Made by a program: the position numbers and the translations under genes. Shown here piece after piece: positions 17,885 through 26,483 of a stretch of DNA of 34,188 bases. Where the stretch lies: NCBI GenBank assembly GCA_903885555.1, contig CAISIV010000071.1:1-34188 (forward strand), written 5' to 3'. Source of the DNA: an uncultured Hyphomicrobiales bacterium. Lineage in GTDB: Bacteria > Pseudomonadota > Alphaproteobacteria > Rhizobiales > Xanthobacteraceae. The notes beneath the pieces are model-generated. The model saw only the letters and a program-made list of their open reading frames with translations, was not told the origin of the DNA and did no database searches. The number at the start of each line of letters is the position of its first letter. Within the stretch, counting starts at the first letter, position 1.

Positions 17885-18868
17885 ATGGCGTTACCGAGAC
17901 GGCTCGTCCTCGCGTTTGTACTGGCATTGGCGCTGCTGCCGGGAATGGCGGAGGCGCAAGAGAGTTACCCGACGCGGCCGGTTCGGCTGATCGTCGGCTT
18001 TGCCGCCGGTTCGAGTGGCGATGTCGCGGCGCGTATTGTCAGCAACAAGCTCGGCCAGCTTCTCGGCCAACCGGTGATCGTCGAGAACCGGCCCGGCGCC
18101 AGCAGCATGATCGCGACCGACTACGTCGCGCGGGCCTCGAAGGACGGCTACACGCTCTTGCTCGCCACCATCGCCGCGACCATCAACACGACGCTGATGC
18201 CGAACAAGGGGGCAAACTTCCAAACCGATCTGGCGCCCATTGTGCTGATTGGATCGATCCCGAACATTCTCGTCGTCACACCCACGCTCAAGGTCGACAG
18301 CGTCCAGGAGTTGATCGCACTGGCAAAGGCGAAGCCGGACGATCTGCTATACGGCGCCTCTGGCATCGGCAGCGGCCCGCATATGGCGACGCAACTGTTC
18401 GAGCAGATGGCCGGCATCAAGATGAGAGGCGTTCTCTATCCCGGCAGCGCGCAGACGGTGACCGATCTCATCGCCGGCCGCATCCAGGTGATGTTTGCGC
18501 CGTCATCGACCGTCGTCGGCCTGATCGGTCAAGGCACCGTCAAGCCTTTGGCCTCGACCGAAGCCAAACGCGCGAGCATCGCGCCGGATTTGCCCACGGT
18601 GTCGGAAGCTGCGTTGCCCGGCTACAACACCGGTGTCTGGTTCGGGATTCTTGCGCCGGCCGGGACACCACAGACGGTCATCGACAAAGTATCGAAAGAG
18701 AGCAATGTCGCATTGACCGATGCGGATGTGGTGAAACAGCTCGGCGTTCAGGGATTGGACCCGCGCGGCGGCAGCCCGGAAGACTTCCGCGCTTTCATCA
18801 AAGCCGAAACAGACAGGTGGGAGCAGGTTATCAAATCGATGCCGGCCACCGACAAAGAGTCTAAATGA
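17885..18868 (+). CDS. Tripartite tricarboxylate-type (TctC/Bug) receptor, copy 1
   Basis: A 327-residue periplasmic receptor. The open frame extends upstream to 17576, but the ATG at 17885 gives a clean signal peptide (LVLAFVLALALLPGMAEA). The mature part begins with the family opening YPTRPVRLIVGFAAGSSGD. The next conserved segments are VIVENRPGASSMIATDYVA and DGYTLLLA, and GRIQVMFAP occurs later. Bug proteins bind carboxylates, with two water-linked loops contacting the ligand carboxylate. No TctA or TctB membrane gene is near. It may be coexpressed with the molybdenum hydroxylase that starts 58 bp downstream on the same strand. Confidence 0.9.
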   Translation: MALPRRLVLAFVLALALLPGMAEAQESYPTRPVRLIVGFAAGSSGDVAARIVSNKLGQLLGQPVIVENRPGASSMIATDYVARASKDGYTLLLATIAATINTTLMPNKGANFQTDLAPIVLIGSIPNILVVTPTLKVDSVQELIALAKAKPDDLLYGASGIGSGPHMATQLFEQMAGIKMRGVLYPGSAQTVTDLIAGRIQVMFAPSSTVVGLIGQGTVKPLASTEAKRASIAPDLPTVSEAALPGYNTGVWFGILAPAGTPQTVIDKVSKESNVALTDADVVKQLGVQGLDPRGGSPEDFRAFIKAETDRWEQVIKSMPATDKESK

Positions 18869-18869
18869 T

Positions 18870-18886
18870 GCCGAATTCCATTCGGC
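18870..18886 (+). other. Perfect stem-loop after the first TctC gene
   Basis: GCCGAA and TTCGGC form a perfect 6-bp stem around a 5-base loop, one base after the stop codon. No T-run follows, so it is not a classical Rho-independent terminator. It could stabilise the upstream mRNA end or reduce read-through into the molybdenum hydroxylase gene. A chance occurrence is possible. Confidence 0.35.
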
Positions 18887-18926
18887 GCTTCCCACCCGCG
18901 AACTTCGACAACGAGCTCGATCGACG

Positions 18927-21293
18927 ATGACGTTTTCCGATTCGACATTTCGCTTTATCGGCAAGCCAATGCCGCGCACCGAAGACGCGCGACTGATTGC
19001 GGGCAAGGGCCAGTTCTGCGACGACTTCAGCTATCCAGGGCAGGCTTACGCCGCGATGGTGCGCTCGCCGCATCCGCACGCGCGCATCGTGAGCATCGAC
19101 AAGACCGCGGTGCTGGCGATGCCCGGCGTGCTCGGTGTCTATACCGGCGCGGATTGCAAGGCCGACGGACTCAAACCCATTCAGCACGATCCGCTGCCGA
19201 AGACGCGCGACGACATGAAACTGTCAGGGCCCGGCGGCTCCGCGGTATTCCAGGGGCCGCATATGCTGCTGCCCGCCGACAAGGCGCGCCATGTCGGCGA
19301 GCCGGTCGCGATGGTGGTTGCGGAAACGCGCGCGCAGGCGATGGATGCCGCCGAAGCCCTCGAGGTCGTCTATGAGGAATTGCCCTTCGTCTGCGAATCC
19401 GAAGACGCCATGAAGCCGGGTGCGCCGGCGGTGTGGGATGAGCTGCCGAATAACATTCTGGTCGACACGCATTTCGGCGACAAAGCCGGCACGGACAAGG
19501 CATTCGCGGAAGCCGCGCACATCGTCACCAAGGACTTTCATATCGACCGCGTCACCGGCGTGCCGATGGAGCCGCGCGCCTGCGTCGCCAACTACGACAA
19601 GGCAACCGGACATTTGACGCTACACGCCGGCGGCGGCGGGGCGGTGCGCCAAAGGCGCGAAATCGCCGACGTGCTCGGCATCGACGCCGAAAAGCTGCGT
19701 GTGCTCACGCTCGATGTCGGCGGCAATTTCGGCACGCGTAACCGCGTCTATGTCGAATACGGACTGATCCTATGGGCGGCGAGCAAGCTGAAGCGCCCGG
19801 TCAAATGCACGTCGACGCGCTCGGAATGTTTTCTGAGCGATTATCAGGGCCGCGACCTTGTCGCGAAGTTCGAACTGGCGCTGGACGCCAAGGGCAAGTT
19901 CCTGGCCTTGCGCGCCACCAATATCAGTAATGCCGGCGCGCGCTGCGTCTCGCTGTCGCCATTGAGCAAAGGCTCTGGTCTGATTACAGGCAGCTACGCC
20001 ATTCCCGTCGCGACGTTACGCGCGATGTCGGTCTACACCAATACGGTGCCGACCCAGGCCTATCGCAGCTCCGGACGCCCCGAGATGACGTTTGCCGTCG
20101 AGCGGCTTATCGACATCGCGGCCACCAAGCTCGGCATCGATCGCATTTCGATACGCCGGCGCAACCTCGTCAAGCCAAAGGCGATGCCATACCGCAACGC
20201 GGTCGGCATGCTTTACGACAGCGGCCGCTACGAAGATGCGATGGACATCGCCATGCGCATTGCCGACTGGGACGGCTTTGCCGCGCGCAAACGCGAAGCC
20301 GCCAAGCGCGGCAAGTTGCTCGGACGCGGCCTCGCCAATTATGTCGAATCCTCCATCGGCGCGCCCAAAGAGCAGGCTCGCATCACCGTGCGGGCTGACG
20401 GCTTTGTCGATGTGATCATCGGCACGCAGCCGGCCGGGCAGGGCCATCAGACCAGTTTCGCACAGGTCGTCGCCGACCTGCTGTGCGTGCCGAGTGAGAC
20501 CGTGCGCATCATCATGGGCGACACCGACGTGGTCAAAGCCGGCGGCGGTACGCATTCAGGCCGCTCCATGCGTCATGCGGCGACGGTGTTTTCCATCGGC
20601 GCGGTCCAGATGATCGCCAAGGGCAAGCGCCTCGCAGCGATCGTTCTCGGCGCGCAGCCCGACCAGATCGATTTCAAGGACGGCCGTTTCTCGAGCGGCA
20701 CCAACCGCACGTTCGATTTTCTCGAACTGGCACAGGAACTGACCAAGCATGAATTGCCCGAGGACCTGAAAACCGGCCTTGCCGTCGTGACCGACAACGA
20801 AATGCACGATCCAGTGTTTCCTAATGGCTGCGCGACCTGCGAGATCGAGATCGATCCCGACACCGGCGCCCTGATACTGACGCGCTACGCTTCGGTCGAC
20901 GATGTCGGCCGCTGCATCAATCCACTCATCGTTCACGGCCAGACACACGGCGCCATCGCGCAGGGCATCGGTCAGGCGCTGTGGGAGCAATGTGTGATCG
21001 ATGGAAGCTCCGGGCAGCCTTTGTGCGGCTCGTTCATGGACTACGGCATGCCGCGTTCCAACACGCTGCCGTCCTTCACGACCGAGATCGTCGAAGTGCT
21101 GTCGCCGACCAATCCGCTCGGCATCAAAGCCGGCGGCGAGGGCGGCACCACGGCGGCGCTTGCCGTGATCATCAGCGGCATCGTCGACGCGCTCAGCCAC
21201 TATGGCGTGCAGGACATCAGAATGCCGGCAACGCCTTACAAGGTGTGGCAGGCGATCCAGGACGCCAAGGCCAAGTCAGCGAAGGTGGCCTGA
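18927..21293 (+). CDS. Xanthine dehydrogenase-family molybdopterin-binding (CoxL-type) subunit
   Basis: The 788-residue large subunit of a molybdenum hydroxylase. It opens with the CoxL-type IGKPMPRTEDARLIAGKGQFCDD, and the Ald_Xan_dh_C domain covers about 15-125. The molybdopterin domain follows, with the catalytic Glu in GIKAGGEGGT (E738). The active-site loop reads AYRSSGRPE (378-386). It therefore lacks the Cys of CO dehydrogenase (AYRCSFR) and differs from the common AYRGAGRPE. It should hydroxylate an aldehyde, purine or N-heteroaromatic rather than oxidise CO. The FAD and 2Fe-2S subunits that such enzymes need are not encoded next to it. Its stop is 6 bp from the convergent lyase-family gene. 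Confidence 0.88.
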   Translation: MTFSDSTFRFIGKPMPRTEDARLIAGKGQFCDDFSYPGQAYAAMVRSPHPHARIVSIDKTAVLAMPGVLGVYTGADCKADGLKPIQHDPLPKTRDDMKLSGPGGSAVFQGPHMLLPADKARHVGEPVAMVVAETRAQAMDAAEALEVVYEELPFVCESEDAMKPGAPAVWDELPNNILVDTHFGDKAGTDKAFAEAAHIVTKDFHIDRVTGVPMEPRACVANYDKATGHLTLHAGGGGAVRQRREIADVLGIDAEKLRVLTLDVGGNFGTRNRVYVEYGLILWAASKLKRPVKCTSTRSECFLSDYQGRDLVAKFELALDAKGKFLALRATNISNAGARCVSLSPLSKGSGLITGSYAIPVATLRAMSVYTNTVPTQAYRSSGRPEMTFAVERLIDIAATKLGIDRISIRRRNLVKPKAMPYRNAVGMLYDSGRYEDAMDIAMRIADWDGFAARKREAAKRGKLLGRGLANYVESSIGAPKEQARITVRADGFVDVIIGTQPAGQGHQTSFAQVVADLLCVPSETVRIIMGDTDVVKAGGGTHSGRSMRHAATVFSIGAVQMIAKGKRLAAIVLGAQPDQIDFKDGRFSSGTNRTFDFLELAQELTKHELPEDLKTGLAVVTDNEMHDPVFPNGCATCEIEIDPDTGALILTRYASVDDVGRCINPLIVHGQTHGAIAQGIGQALWEQCVIDGSSGQPLCGSFMDYGMPRSNTLPSFTTEIVEVLSPTNPLGIKAGGEGGTTAALAVIISGIVDALSHYGVQDIRMPATPYKVWQAIQDAKAKSAKVA

Positions 21294-21299
21294 TCGGAG

Positions 21300-22169
21300 C
21301 TAGATACCCACACGATCTGTGGTCCGCTTTTCGATCTCCAGTAGCCTCGCGAGCCCCGTAGTTTGGTGGGCGCGTTTCATTTCCTTGACTGCGCCGCCGG
21401 CGCCGAGGAACGGATCGAGCTCCGAGCGCGCCAGATATTCGTATGATTGACGGATAGCCTTGTACATCGCCGCGAAAGCGGTCCCGGACGACGCCGCCAG
21501 CCGGAAGCCCAGCGAAGCGAGTTCTTCTTTCGTCATCTCGAAGGTGCCGAAGCCGTCTTCGGGCGCAAACATCATCAGCGGCCCCGGTAGCCGTTCGCCG
21601 ATGCGCCGTAATTCCTCGGGCTTGCGCGAATGGATAAACAGCATGTCTGACCCGGCGCGCTTGTACATCTCGCCGCGCCGCAAGGCTTCGTCGAGGCCAT
21701 GGGAGCGCTGCGCATTGGTGCGGCCGATAATGATGAGGTTGGGATCCGTGCGCGCCGCGACCGCTTCCTTGATCTTGAGCACCATTGCCTCCGGCGGGAT
21801 CAGGTTCTCCTCGCCGATGTGATGCTGGACGCGCCGCGGCAGATATTGATCCTCGATTTCGATGGCGGCGAATCCCGCCACCTCCACCATCGCAATCGTG
21901 CGATGCAGATGGACCGGCTCACCCCAGCCGCCGCCGGCATCCAGCACGATCGGGATTCGAGTCGAACCGCGAATGTCGACGCCGAGCTCGACCATATCGG
22001 TCAGGCTGAGATTGGCTTCGGTGACACATTTGAGCCAGCCGAGCGAGCCGCCGCTCAGATAGACCGCCTTGAAGCCGGCATCTTCCGCAAGCCGGGCCAT
22101 CATCGGGTTGAGCGCACAGGGCGCCACCACGAGTTCGTTGCCGGCAATCATGTCCTTCAGCGTGCTCAT
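21300..22169 (-). CDS. Isocitrate lyase/PEP mutase-family enzyme with variant active site
   Basis: A 289-residue TIM-barrel protein of the ICL/PEP mutase superfamily, which makes or breaks C-C or P-C bonds next to a carboxylate. The fold is recognised by AEDAGFKAVYLSGGSL, the metal loop at D77 and the strand AAIEIEDQ (E106, D107). Two usual residues differ. The DAD metal motif reads DAGGGWG (77-83), and the lyase loop KRCGH reads PRRVQHHIG, without the catalytic Cys. This points to a separate subfamily, probably not methylisocitrate or isocitrate lyase; a decarboxylase or hydrolase is possible. It is the last gene of a leftward set with a TctC receptor and a CMD-like gene. Confidence 0.82.
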   Translation of the reverse strand: MSTLKDMIAGNELVVAPCALNPMMARLAEDAGFKAVYLSGGSLGWLKCVTEANLSLTDMVELGVDIRGSTRIPIVLDAGGGWGEPVHLHRTIAMVEVAGFAAIEIEDQYLPRRVQHHIGEENLIPPEAMVLKIKEAVAARTDPNLIIIGRTNAQRSHGLDEALRRGEMYKRAGSDMLFIHSRKPEELRRIGERLPGPLMMFAPEDGFGTFEMTKEELASLGFRLAASSGTAFAAMYKAIRQSYEYLARSELDPFLGAGGAVKEMKRAHQTTGLARLLEIEKRTTDRVGI

Positions 22170-22213
22170 ACTTGTCCTCTCGTCAATCGTGCGGCGCGGG
22201 CGTAAGCGTGCGG

Positions 22214-23185
22214 CTATTTCTTCTCGGATTCTTTCTCGGCCAAAACCGGCGTCAGCTTGGCGATGTCCGACTTCATGTGCGCGGTGAAAGCCTCGGGGCT
22301 GCTATCGGCAACCACCTGCATGCCGCGGTTTTCGAGCAGCGTGCGCAGATCAGCGTTCTTTAGCGCGGTCTGCATGGCCTTCGACAGCCTTGCCGTACGG
22401 TCGGCAGGCGTACCGGCCGGCACGACGAAGCCTTGCCATATATCGAGGTCGATGCCTCTGATACCGAGTTCGTTCAACGTCGGCGTCTCCGGCAATTGCT
22501 TGTCGCGTGCTTCGGATGTCACTGCGATGGCCACCAGCTTGCCCTCCTTGACCAGCGGGATGGCCGTTGAAATCGGCGCGAACATGATGGCGACGCGCCC
22601 GCCCAGCACATCGGTCATCGCCTCGGACGAGCCTTTGTAGGGAATGTGAGTGAGGTTGATGCCTTGGGCGTTGGCGAACAGCATGCCGACGAGGTGCGAG
22701 GTAGCGGCAACGCCGGCCGAGGCATAGGTCACCTTGCCGGGGTTCGCTTTCGCTTCGTCGATAATGTCCTTCAGCTTCTTGATGCCCGATGACGGCGTGG
22801 CAACCAGCAGGCTCGGCGAGGTCACCGCCGCGCCGATGGGCGTAAAGGCGGTCAGGATATCGAACGGCGGCTTCGGTCCCGTGACGGCATTCACCGCATT
22901 GGCATTGCCGGCCATGAAGAGGGTGTAACCGTCGGGCGCGGACTGAGCGACGGCCTGGCCTGCGATCGATGTGCTGGCGCCGGTCCTGTTTTCGACAATC
23001 ACCTGCTGGCCGAGTTCTTCGCCCATCTTCTGGGCGATGACACGGGCCGCAATGTCGCTGGCGCCGCCCGGGCCAAAACCGACGAGGATACGGAGCGGCC
23101 GCGACGGAAAATCGGATTGCGCCAACGCCGGCGCGCCGATCGTCAGCGCCGACAGTGCAGCAGCGACCAAATAGCCAAGTTTCAT
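22214..23185 (-). CDS. Tripartite tricarboxylate-type (TctC/Bug) receptor, copy 2
   Basis: A 323-residue exported receptor. The signal peptide is MKLGYLVAAALSALTIGAPALA, and AGGGAAG-like purines (AGGGAAG) lie upstream of the ATG. The family segments FPSRPLRILVGFGPGGASD, VIVENRTGASTSIAG and DGYTLFMAGNANAVN are all readable, with HIPYKGSSEAMTDVLGG in the second lobe. The C-terminus is charged (AEKESEKK). It lies 44 bp upstream of the PEP mutase-family gene and 49 bp downstream of the CMD-like gene on the same strand. These three genes probably form one module, and the receptor may deliver the acid that the enzymes use. Confidence 0.9.
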   Translation of the reverse strand: MKLGYLVAAALSALTIGAPALAQSDFPSRPLRILVGFGPGGASDIAARVIAQKMGEELGQQVIVENRTGASTSIAGQAVAQSAPDGYTLFMAGNANAVNAVTGPKPPFDILTAFTPIGAAVTSPSLLVATPSSGIKKLKDIIDEAKANPGKVTYASAGVAATSHLVGMLFANAQGINLTHIPYKGSSEAMTDVLGGRVAIMFAPISTAIPLVKEGKLVAIAVTSEARDKQLPETPTLNELGIRGIDLDIWQGFVVPAGTPADRTARLSKAMQTALKNADLRTLLENRGMQVVADSSPEAFTAHMKSDIAKLTPVLAEKESEKK

Positions 23186-23234
23186 TTTCTTCCCTTTGAT
23201 ACTTTTTTAAGTCAGCCGCGACGTCCGCGGCCGC

Positions 23235-23615
23235 TTATTTGGATTCCGGAAACATCTCGCTGAGGATTTCACCGGCGAGGTTGAAGGCGGCAAGCCCGCG
23301 GAACAAGGAGGCAACGCCGGCAGTCGCGTGCAATTCCTCGAGCGTCGCGCCGGCCTTGACGGCGGCCTTGGCGTGATTGGCGGCGGCTTCCGATGTCTGC
23401 ACCAGCAGAATGGCGAAAGCCATAAGCTGAACCGTTTTCGGATCGAGCGCATCGGGCGTCAGCGCCGCGAGCCGCCAGTCTTCCAGTGCCGCCAGCAGTG
23501 CGGGATCGGTGCGCACGCCCAGCTTCAGCCGCTTGGCGACTTTTCCGGGCATGAAACCGATCATGTCCTTATAGGGCTTCTCGAACTCTTCAATCGTGCG
23601 CGCGGGTCCGCTCAT
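23235..23615 (-). CDS. Carboxymuconolactone decarboxylase-family (AhpD-like fold) protein
   Basis: A 126-residue all-helical protein of the CMD family. The core pattern runs LMAFAILLVQTSEAAANHAKAAVKAGATLEEL (about 64-95), with the conserved His81 and the GATxEEL turn. The redox CxxC of AhpD is absent: the equivalent positions are Ser/Ala, so it is not an alkylhydroperoxidase. The protein may be a decarboxylase-like or lactone-acting enzyme, or a structural relative. It is the first gene of the leftward module; GGAGAG precedes its ATG. The divergent thioesterase starts 171 bp away. Confidence 0.8.
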   Translation of the reverse strand: MSGPARTIEEFEKPYKDMIGFMPGKVAKRLKLGVRTDPALLAALEDWRLAALTPDALDPKTVQLMAFAILLVQTSEAAANHAKAAVKAGATLEELHATAGVASLFRGLAAFNLAGEILSEMFPESK

Positions 23616-23786
23616 TGTTCTCTCTCCGTAACTCTGTGCCGCTGGCCAGCCGACGGCGCGGTCGTTGGCGCTGCATACCAGTTTGTACGGACAGTATCAC
23701 ACTGGAAATCGCAGAACTGCCATCGCCTTGCGGAAGGGGTTCGCGTTCGCTAAGCACACCACGTCTCCTGATCCGAGTTGCACCCG

Positions 23787-24224
23787 ATGCGCGACACCGA
23801 AAATCCTTCCATTCCGCCGTTCGATCCGGCCGCCGCAGGGTGGGAGCCGTACAAGGACGAAGGGTTCATCGGTCTTGTCGGTCCGTTCTGGATGCGCCCG
23901 GTCGAAGGCGGCTACCGCTACGCCTTCATGGCGGAACACAAACATCACAACCGCCGCGGCGTCGTTCAGGGCGGCATGTTGATGACCTTCGCCGATCGCT
24001 CGATGGGCATGACATGCTGGTACGCCAACGGTCAGCAGCCGCAGGCGACGATCCAGCTCGACATGCATTTCATCGATGCCGTTCAGGTCGGCGAATTTGT
24101 CGAAGCCAATTGCGCCGTCGTGCGCCGCACCCGTTCGGTCATTTTCATGAACGCCGATCTCGTCGTCGGCCAGCGCATCGTCGCCACCGCCAAGGGCGTG
24201 TGGAAGACGCTGGGCAGTAAATAG
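23787..24224 (+). CDS. PaaI-family hotdog-fold thioesterase
   Basis: A 145-residue acyl-CoA thioesterase-like protein. The hotdog motif HxNxxGxxxGGxxxxxxD is present as HNRRGVVQGGMLMTFAD (54-70, with N55, G58, G62, G63 and D70). The strand QLDMHFIDAVQVGEFVEA follows, as in PaaI/YdiI proteins. The open frame can begin at a TTG (23778), but the ATG at 23787 gives the expected N-terminus. It probably hydrolyses an aromatic or short acyl-CoA. It is divergent from the CMD-like gene and converges on the dehydrogenase with 37 bp between them. Confidence 0.86.
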   Translation: MRDTENPSIPPFDPAAAGWEPYKDEGFIGLVGPFWMRPVEGGYRYAFMAEHKHHNRRGVVQGGMLMTFADRSMGMTCWYANGQQPQATIQLDMHFIDAVQVGEFVEANCAVVRRTRSVIFMNADLVVGQRIVATAKGVWKTLGSK

Positions 24225-24261
24225 TATTGAACCGCAACGATACTCGCCGCGGCGCATGGCT

Positions 24262-25233
24262 TCAGCGGGTGATGATGTTCTTCATGTTCTTGAGATCGCC
24301 GGCAAGAAAACGGCGAATGTTTTCCTGAATGGTCGGCAGATTGTTGCGCGCCGAGTTGTCGTGCGTAGCCGCCTGATGACAGGTGATAATGACGTTATCC
24401 AGATCCCACAATTCGCTATCCGGCTTGAGCGGCTCCTGCGCGAACACGTCCAATGCCGCGCCGGCGATGCGTTTCGACTTCAGGGCGTCGAGCAGGGCCT
24501 TCTCGTCGACGACGCCGCCGCGCGCCAGGTTAATCAGGTAGCTGTCCGGCTTCATCGCGCCGAGCATTTCGGCGTCGATCATGTTGTGGGTCTGCGGCGT
24601 ATAGGGCGTCAGCACGACGAAGTAATCGATCGTGCCCAGCATCTCTTTCAGTTTGCTCTTGTCGTAGACGCGGTCGAAGCCTGCGACCTCTCGCACACCG
24701 GATGTAAAGCCGAGCACGGTCATGTTGAACGCCTTGAAGCGCGGCGCCATCGACTCGGCAATCGAGCCCATGCCGAGAATGCCGACGGTCTTTTCATTGA
24801 GCAGGCGCGACGGCCAGTTCTCCCACTTGTGCTGCGCCTTGTTGTTCAGGCTGCGTGGCAGGCTGCGGCTCAGCGCCAGCATCAGCGACATCGCCGCCTC
24901 GGACATCGGCGCGCCGTGAACGCCATGGATGTTGGTGACGATGATGTCTTTGCTAAGGGACTGGCGATCGGCGATACCGTCAACGCCGGTGCCGATGCCC
25001 TGCACCCATTTAAGCTTTCTGGCGCTGGAAAATACGTGGTCGGCCTTGGTCTCCAGATGCGGGCCGTGCGTAACGATGATGTCGGCGTCGGAGAGATAAG
25101 GGTCGGCATCGGCGACATTGGCGACGATATTGACCGTCAGTTCGGGGAACGCCTGCGCGATTCCGTTGAAATACTGTTTCCGGATTTTCTCATGAGAGCG
25201 AAGAATTATAAGTAGCGCGGGCTTTGCGTTCAT
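24262..25233 (-). CDS. D-isomer-specific 2-hydroxyacid dehydrogenase
   Basis: A 323-residue NAD(P)-dependent dehydrogenase of the D-2-hydroxyacid family. The nucleotide-binding loop is VGILGMGSIAESMA (150-163), where the last Gly of GxGxxG is Ala. Catalytic residues follow in order: Arg238 in NLARGGVVDE, Glu267 in FAQEPL and His286 in ITCHQAA. The ATG at 25233 is chosen: GGAG lies 11 bases upstream, while the GTG at 25245 has that same GGAG too close to serve. The likely reaction is oxidation of a 2-hydroxy acid or reduction of a 2-keto acid. It is divergent, 50 bp away, from the dehydratase-like gene, so the two may share control. Confidence 0.88.
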   Translation of the reverse strand: MNAKPALLIILRSHEKIRKQYFNGIAQAFPELTVNIVANVADADPYLSDADIIVTHGPHLETKADHVFSSARKLKWVQGIGTGVDGIADRQSLSKDIIVTNIHGVHGAPMSEAAMSLMLALSRSLPRSLNNKAQHKWENWPSRLLNEKTVGILGMGSIAESMAPRFKAFNMTVLGFTSGVREVAGFDRVYDKSKLKEMLGTIDYFVVLTPYTPQTHNMIDAEMLGAMKPDSYLINLARGGVVDEKALLDALKSKRIAGAALDVFAQEPLKPDSELWDLDNVIITCHQAATHDNSARNNLPTIQENIRRFLAGDLKNMKNIITR

Positions 25234-25283
25234 TGATAAGAACACTCCAGACGATGCGGTCTTGGGTCGAAAGAGGCGAGGCG

Positions 25284-26459
25284 ATGAAGATAACGGCGGT
25301 CGAGGATATACACGCCAGCGCCGGCTGGCGCACGCTTTCGTTTCTCAAGATGACGACCGACACCGGTTTGATCGGGTGGTCGGAGTTCGGCGAGGGCCGC
25401 TCGATGCCGGGCCTCACCGGCGTGATCCGCAAGATGTCCAAGCAATTGATCGGTCAGGATCCGCGCCAGGTCGGTCGCATCAGCGCCAAGCTTTATGCGC
25501 ATACCAGAACTGCAAACAGCGGCATGATCGCGCAGGCTATCGCCGCGATCGAGAACGCCTGCCTCGACCTCAAGGCAAAATCCCTGGGCGTGCCCGTCTA
25601 CGAATTGTTCGGCGGCGCACTGCGCGACAGGTTGCCGGCCTACTGGTCGCACTGCGGCACCTTGCGCGTGCGCCATCCCGATCTGTTCGGCGGAAAGCCG
25701 TTGCGGTCGCTCGACGATATCGTTGCTCTCGGCAAGGAAGTCGCCGATGGCGGCTATCCGGCGCTGAAGACAAATATTCTGACCTTTGCGGACGGCAAGG
25801 CCTCGAATTATCAGGCCGGGTTCGGCATGAGCGAAGGCCACCCGGAACTCAATCTGGACGAGCGGCTGCTGGGCGGCATCGTCGATCTGATGGCGGCGTT
25901 CCGCCAGGGTGCAGGGCCTTCCGTCAAACTGTCGATCGACCTGAATTGTAATTTCAAACCGGACGGCGTCCGCCAGATCGCAAAAGCGCTGGAACCAATG
26001 CGGATGCTGTGGCTGGAATTCGATCTGCACGATCCGAAATCGCTGGCGGCCATCCGGCAGTCGACGACGACGCCGATCGGCTCTCTCGAGACGATTTACG
26101 GCCGCCGCAACCTCAAACCTTATCTCGAGGAGACTGCTGTGGATGCGGTCATCATCGACCCGCAATGGAACGGCATGATCGAGGCGACCCGAATGGCTAC
26201 GCTCGTCGACACCTACGACGTCAACGTCGCCGTGCACAATTACCACGGGCATCTCTCGACACTGATCGGCACGCATTTCGCTGCGGTGATTCCGAACTTC
26301 CGGATTGCGGAAGTGGTGGTTGACGAGGCGCCATGGGTGGCCGATTTGTTTACCCACCCCGTCGTGCTCAAAAACGGCGAAATCACCGTTCCAGACAGAC
26401 CGGGTTGGGGTACGAATATCAACGAAGAAGCGGTCCGCGCGCATCCCGCAAACCTGTAA
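25284..26459 (+). CDS. Mandelate racemase/muconate lactonizing enzyme-family protein
   Basis: A 391-residue enolase-superfamily enzyme, from the ATG at 25284 with a GAGG site just upstream. The N-terminal capping domain contains the familiar IENACLDLKAKSLGVPVYELFGG (89-111). In the barrel, metal ligands are plausible at Asp219 (SIDLN), Glu245 (WLEFD) and Glu269 (GSLET). A catalytic Lys162 and the His318/His321 pair (AVHNYHGHL) are also visible. The KxK motif of true mandelate racemase is not present (LKTN). It probably dehydrates a sugar acid or similar hydroxy acid. The TctC receptor 24 bp downstream would be its uptake partner. It also has a 2-hydroxyacid dehydrogenase divergent to it, which fits a hydroxy-acid pathway. 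Confidence 0.87.
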   Translation: MKITAVEDIHASAGWRTLSFLKMTTDTGLIGWSEFGEGRSMPGLTGVIRKMSKQLIGQDPRQVGRISAKLYAHTRTANSGMIAQAIAAIENACLDLKAKSLGVPVYELFGGALRDRLPAYWSHCGTLRVRHPDLFGGKPLRSLDDIVALGKEVADGGYPALKTNILTFADGKASNYQAGFGMSEGHPELNLDERLLGGIVDLMAAFRQGAGPSVKLSIDLNCNFKPDGVRQIAKALEPMRMLWLEFDLHDPKSLAAIRQSTTTPIGSLETIYGRRNLKPYLEETAVDAVIIDPQWNGMIEATRMATLVDTYDVNVAVHNYHGHLSTLIGTHFAAVIPNFRIAEVVVDEAPWVADLFTHPVVLKNGEITVPDRPGWGTNINEEAVRAHPANL

Positions 26460-26483
26460 ACAAGAATCACCGGGACACATCCA

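Noticed and set aside
18927-21293. CO dehydrogenase large subunit (coxL) identity
   Set aside because: The required Cys in AYRCSFR is absent; the loop is AYRSSGR, so oxidation of CO is not supported.
23675-23697. ATAC...GTAT and TGT...ACA symmetry between the CMD-like and thioesterase genes
   Set aside because: The two partial dyads have different centres, so they do not form one convincing regulator site.
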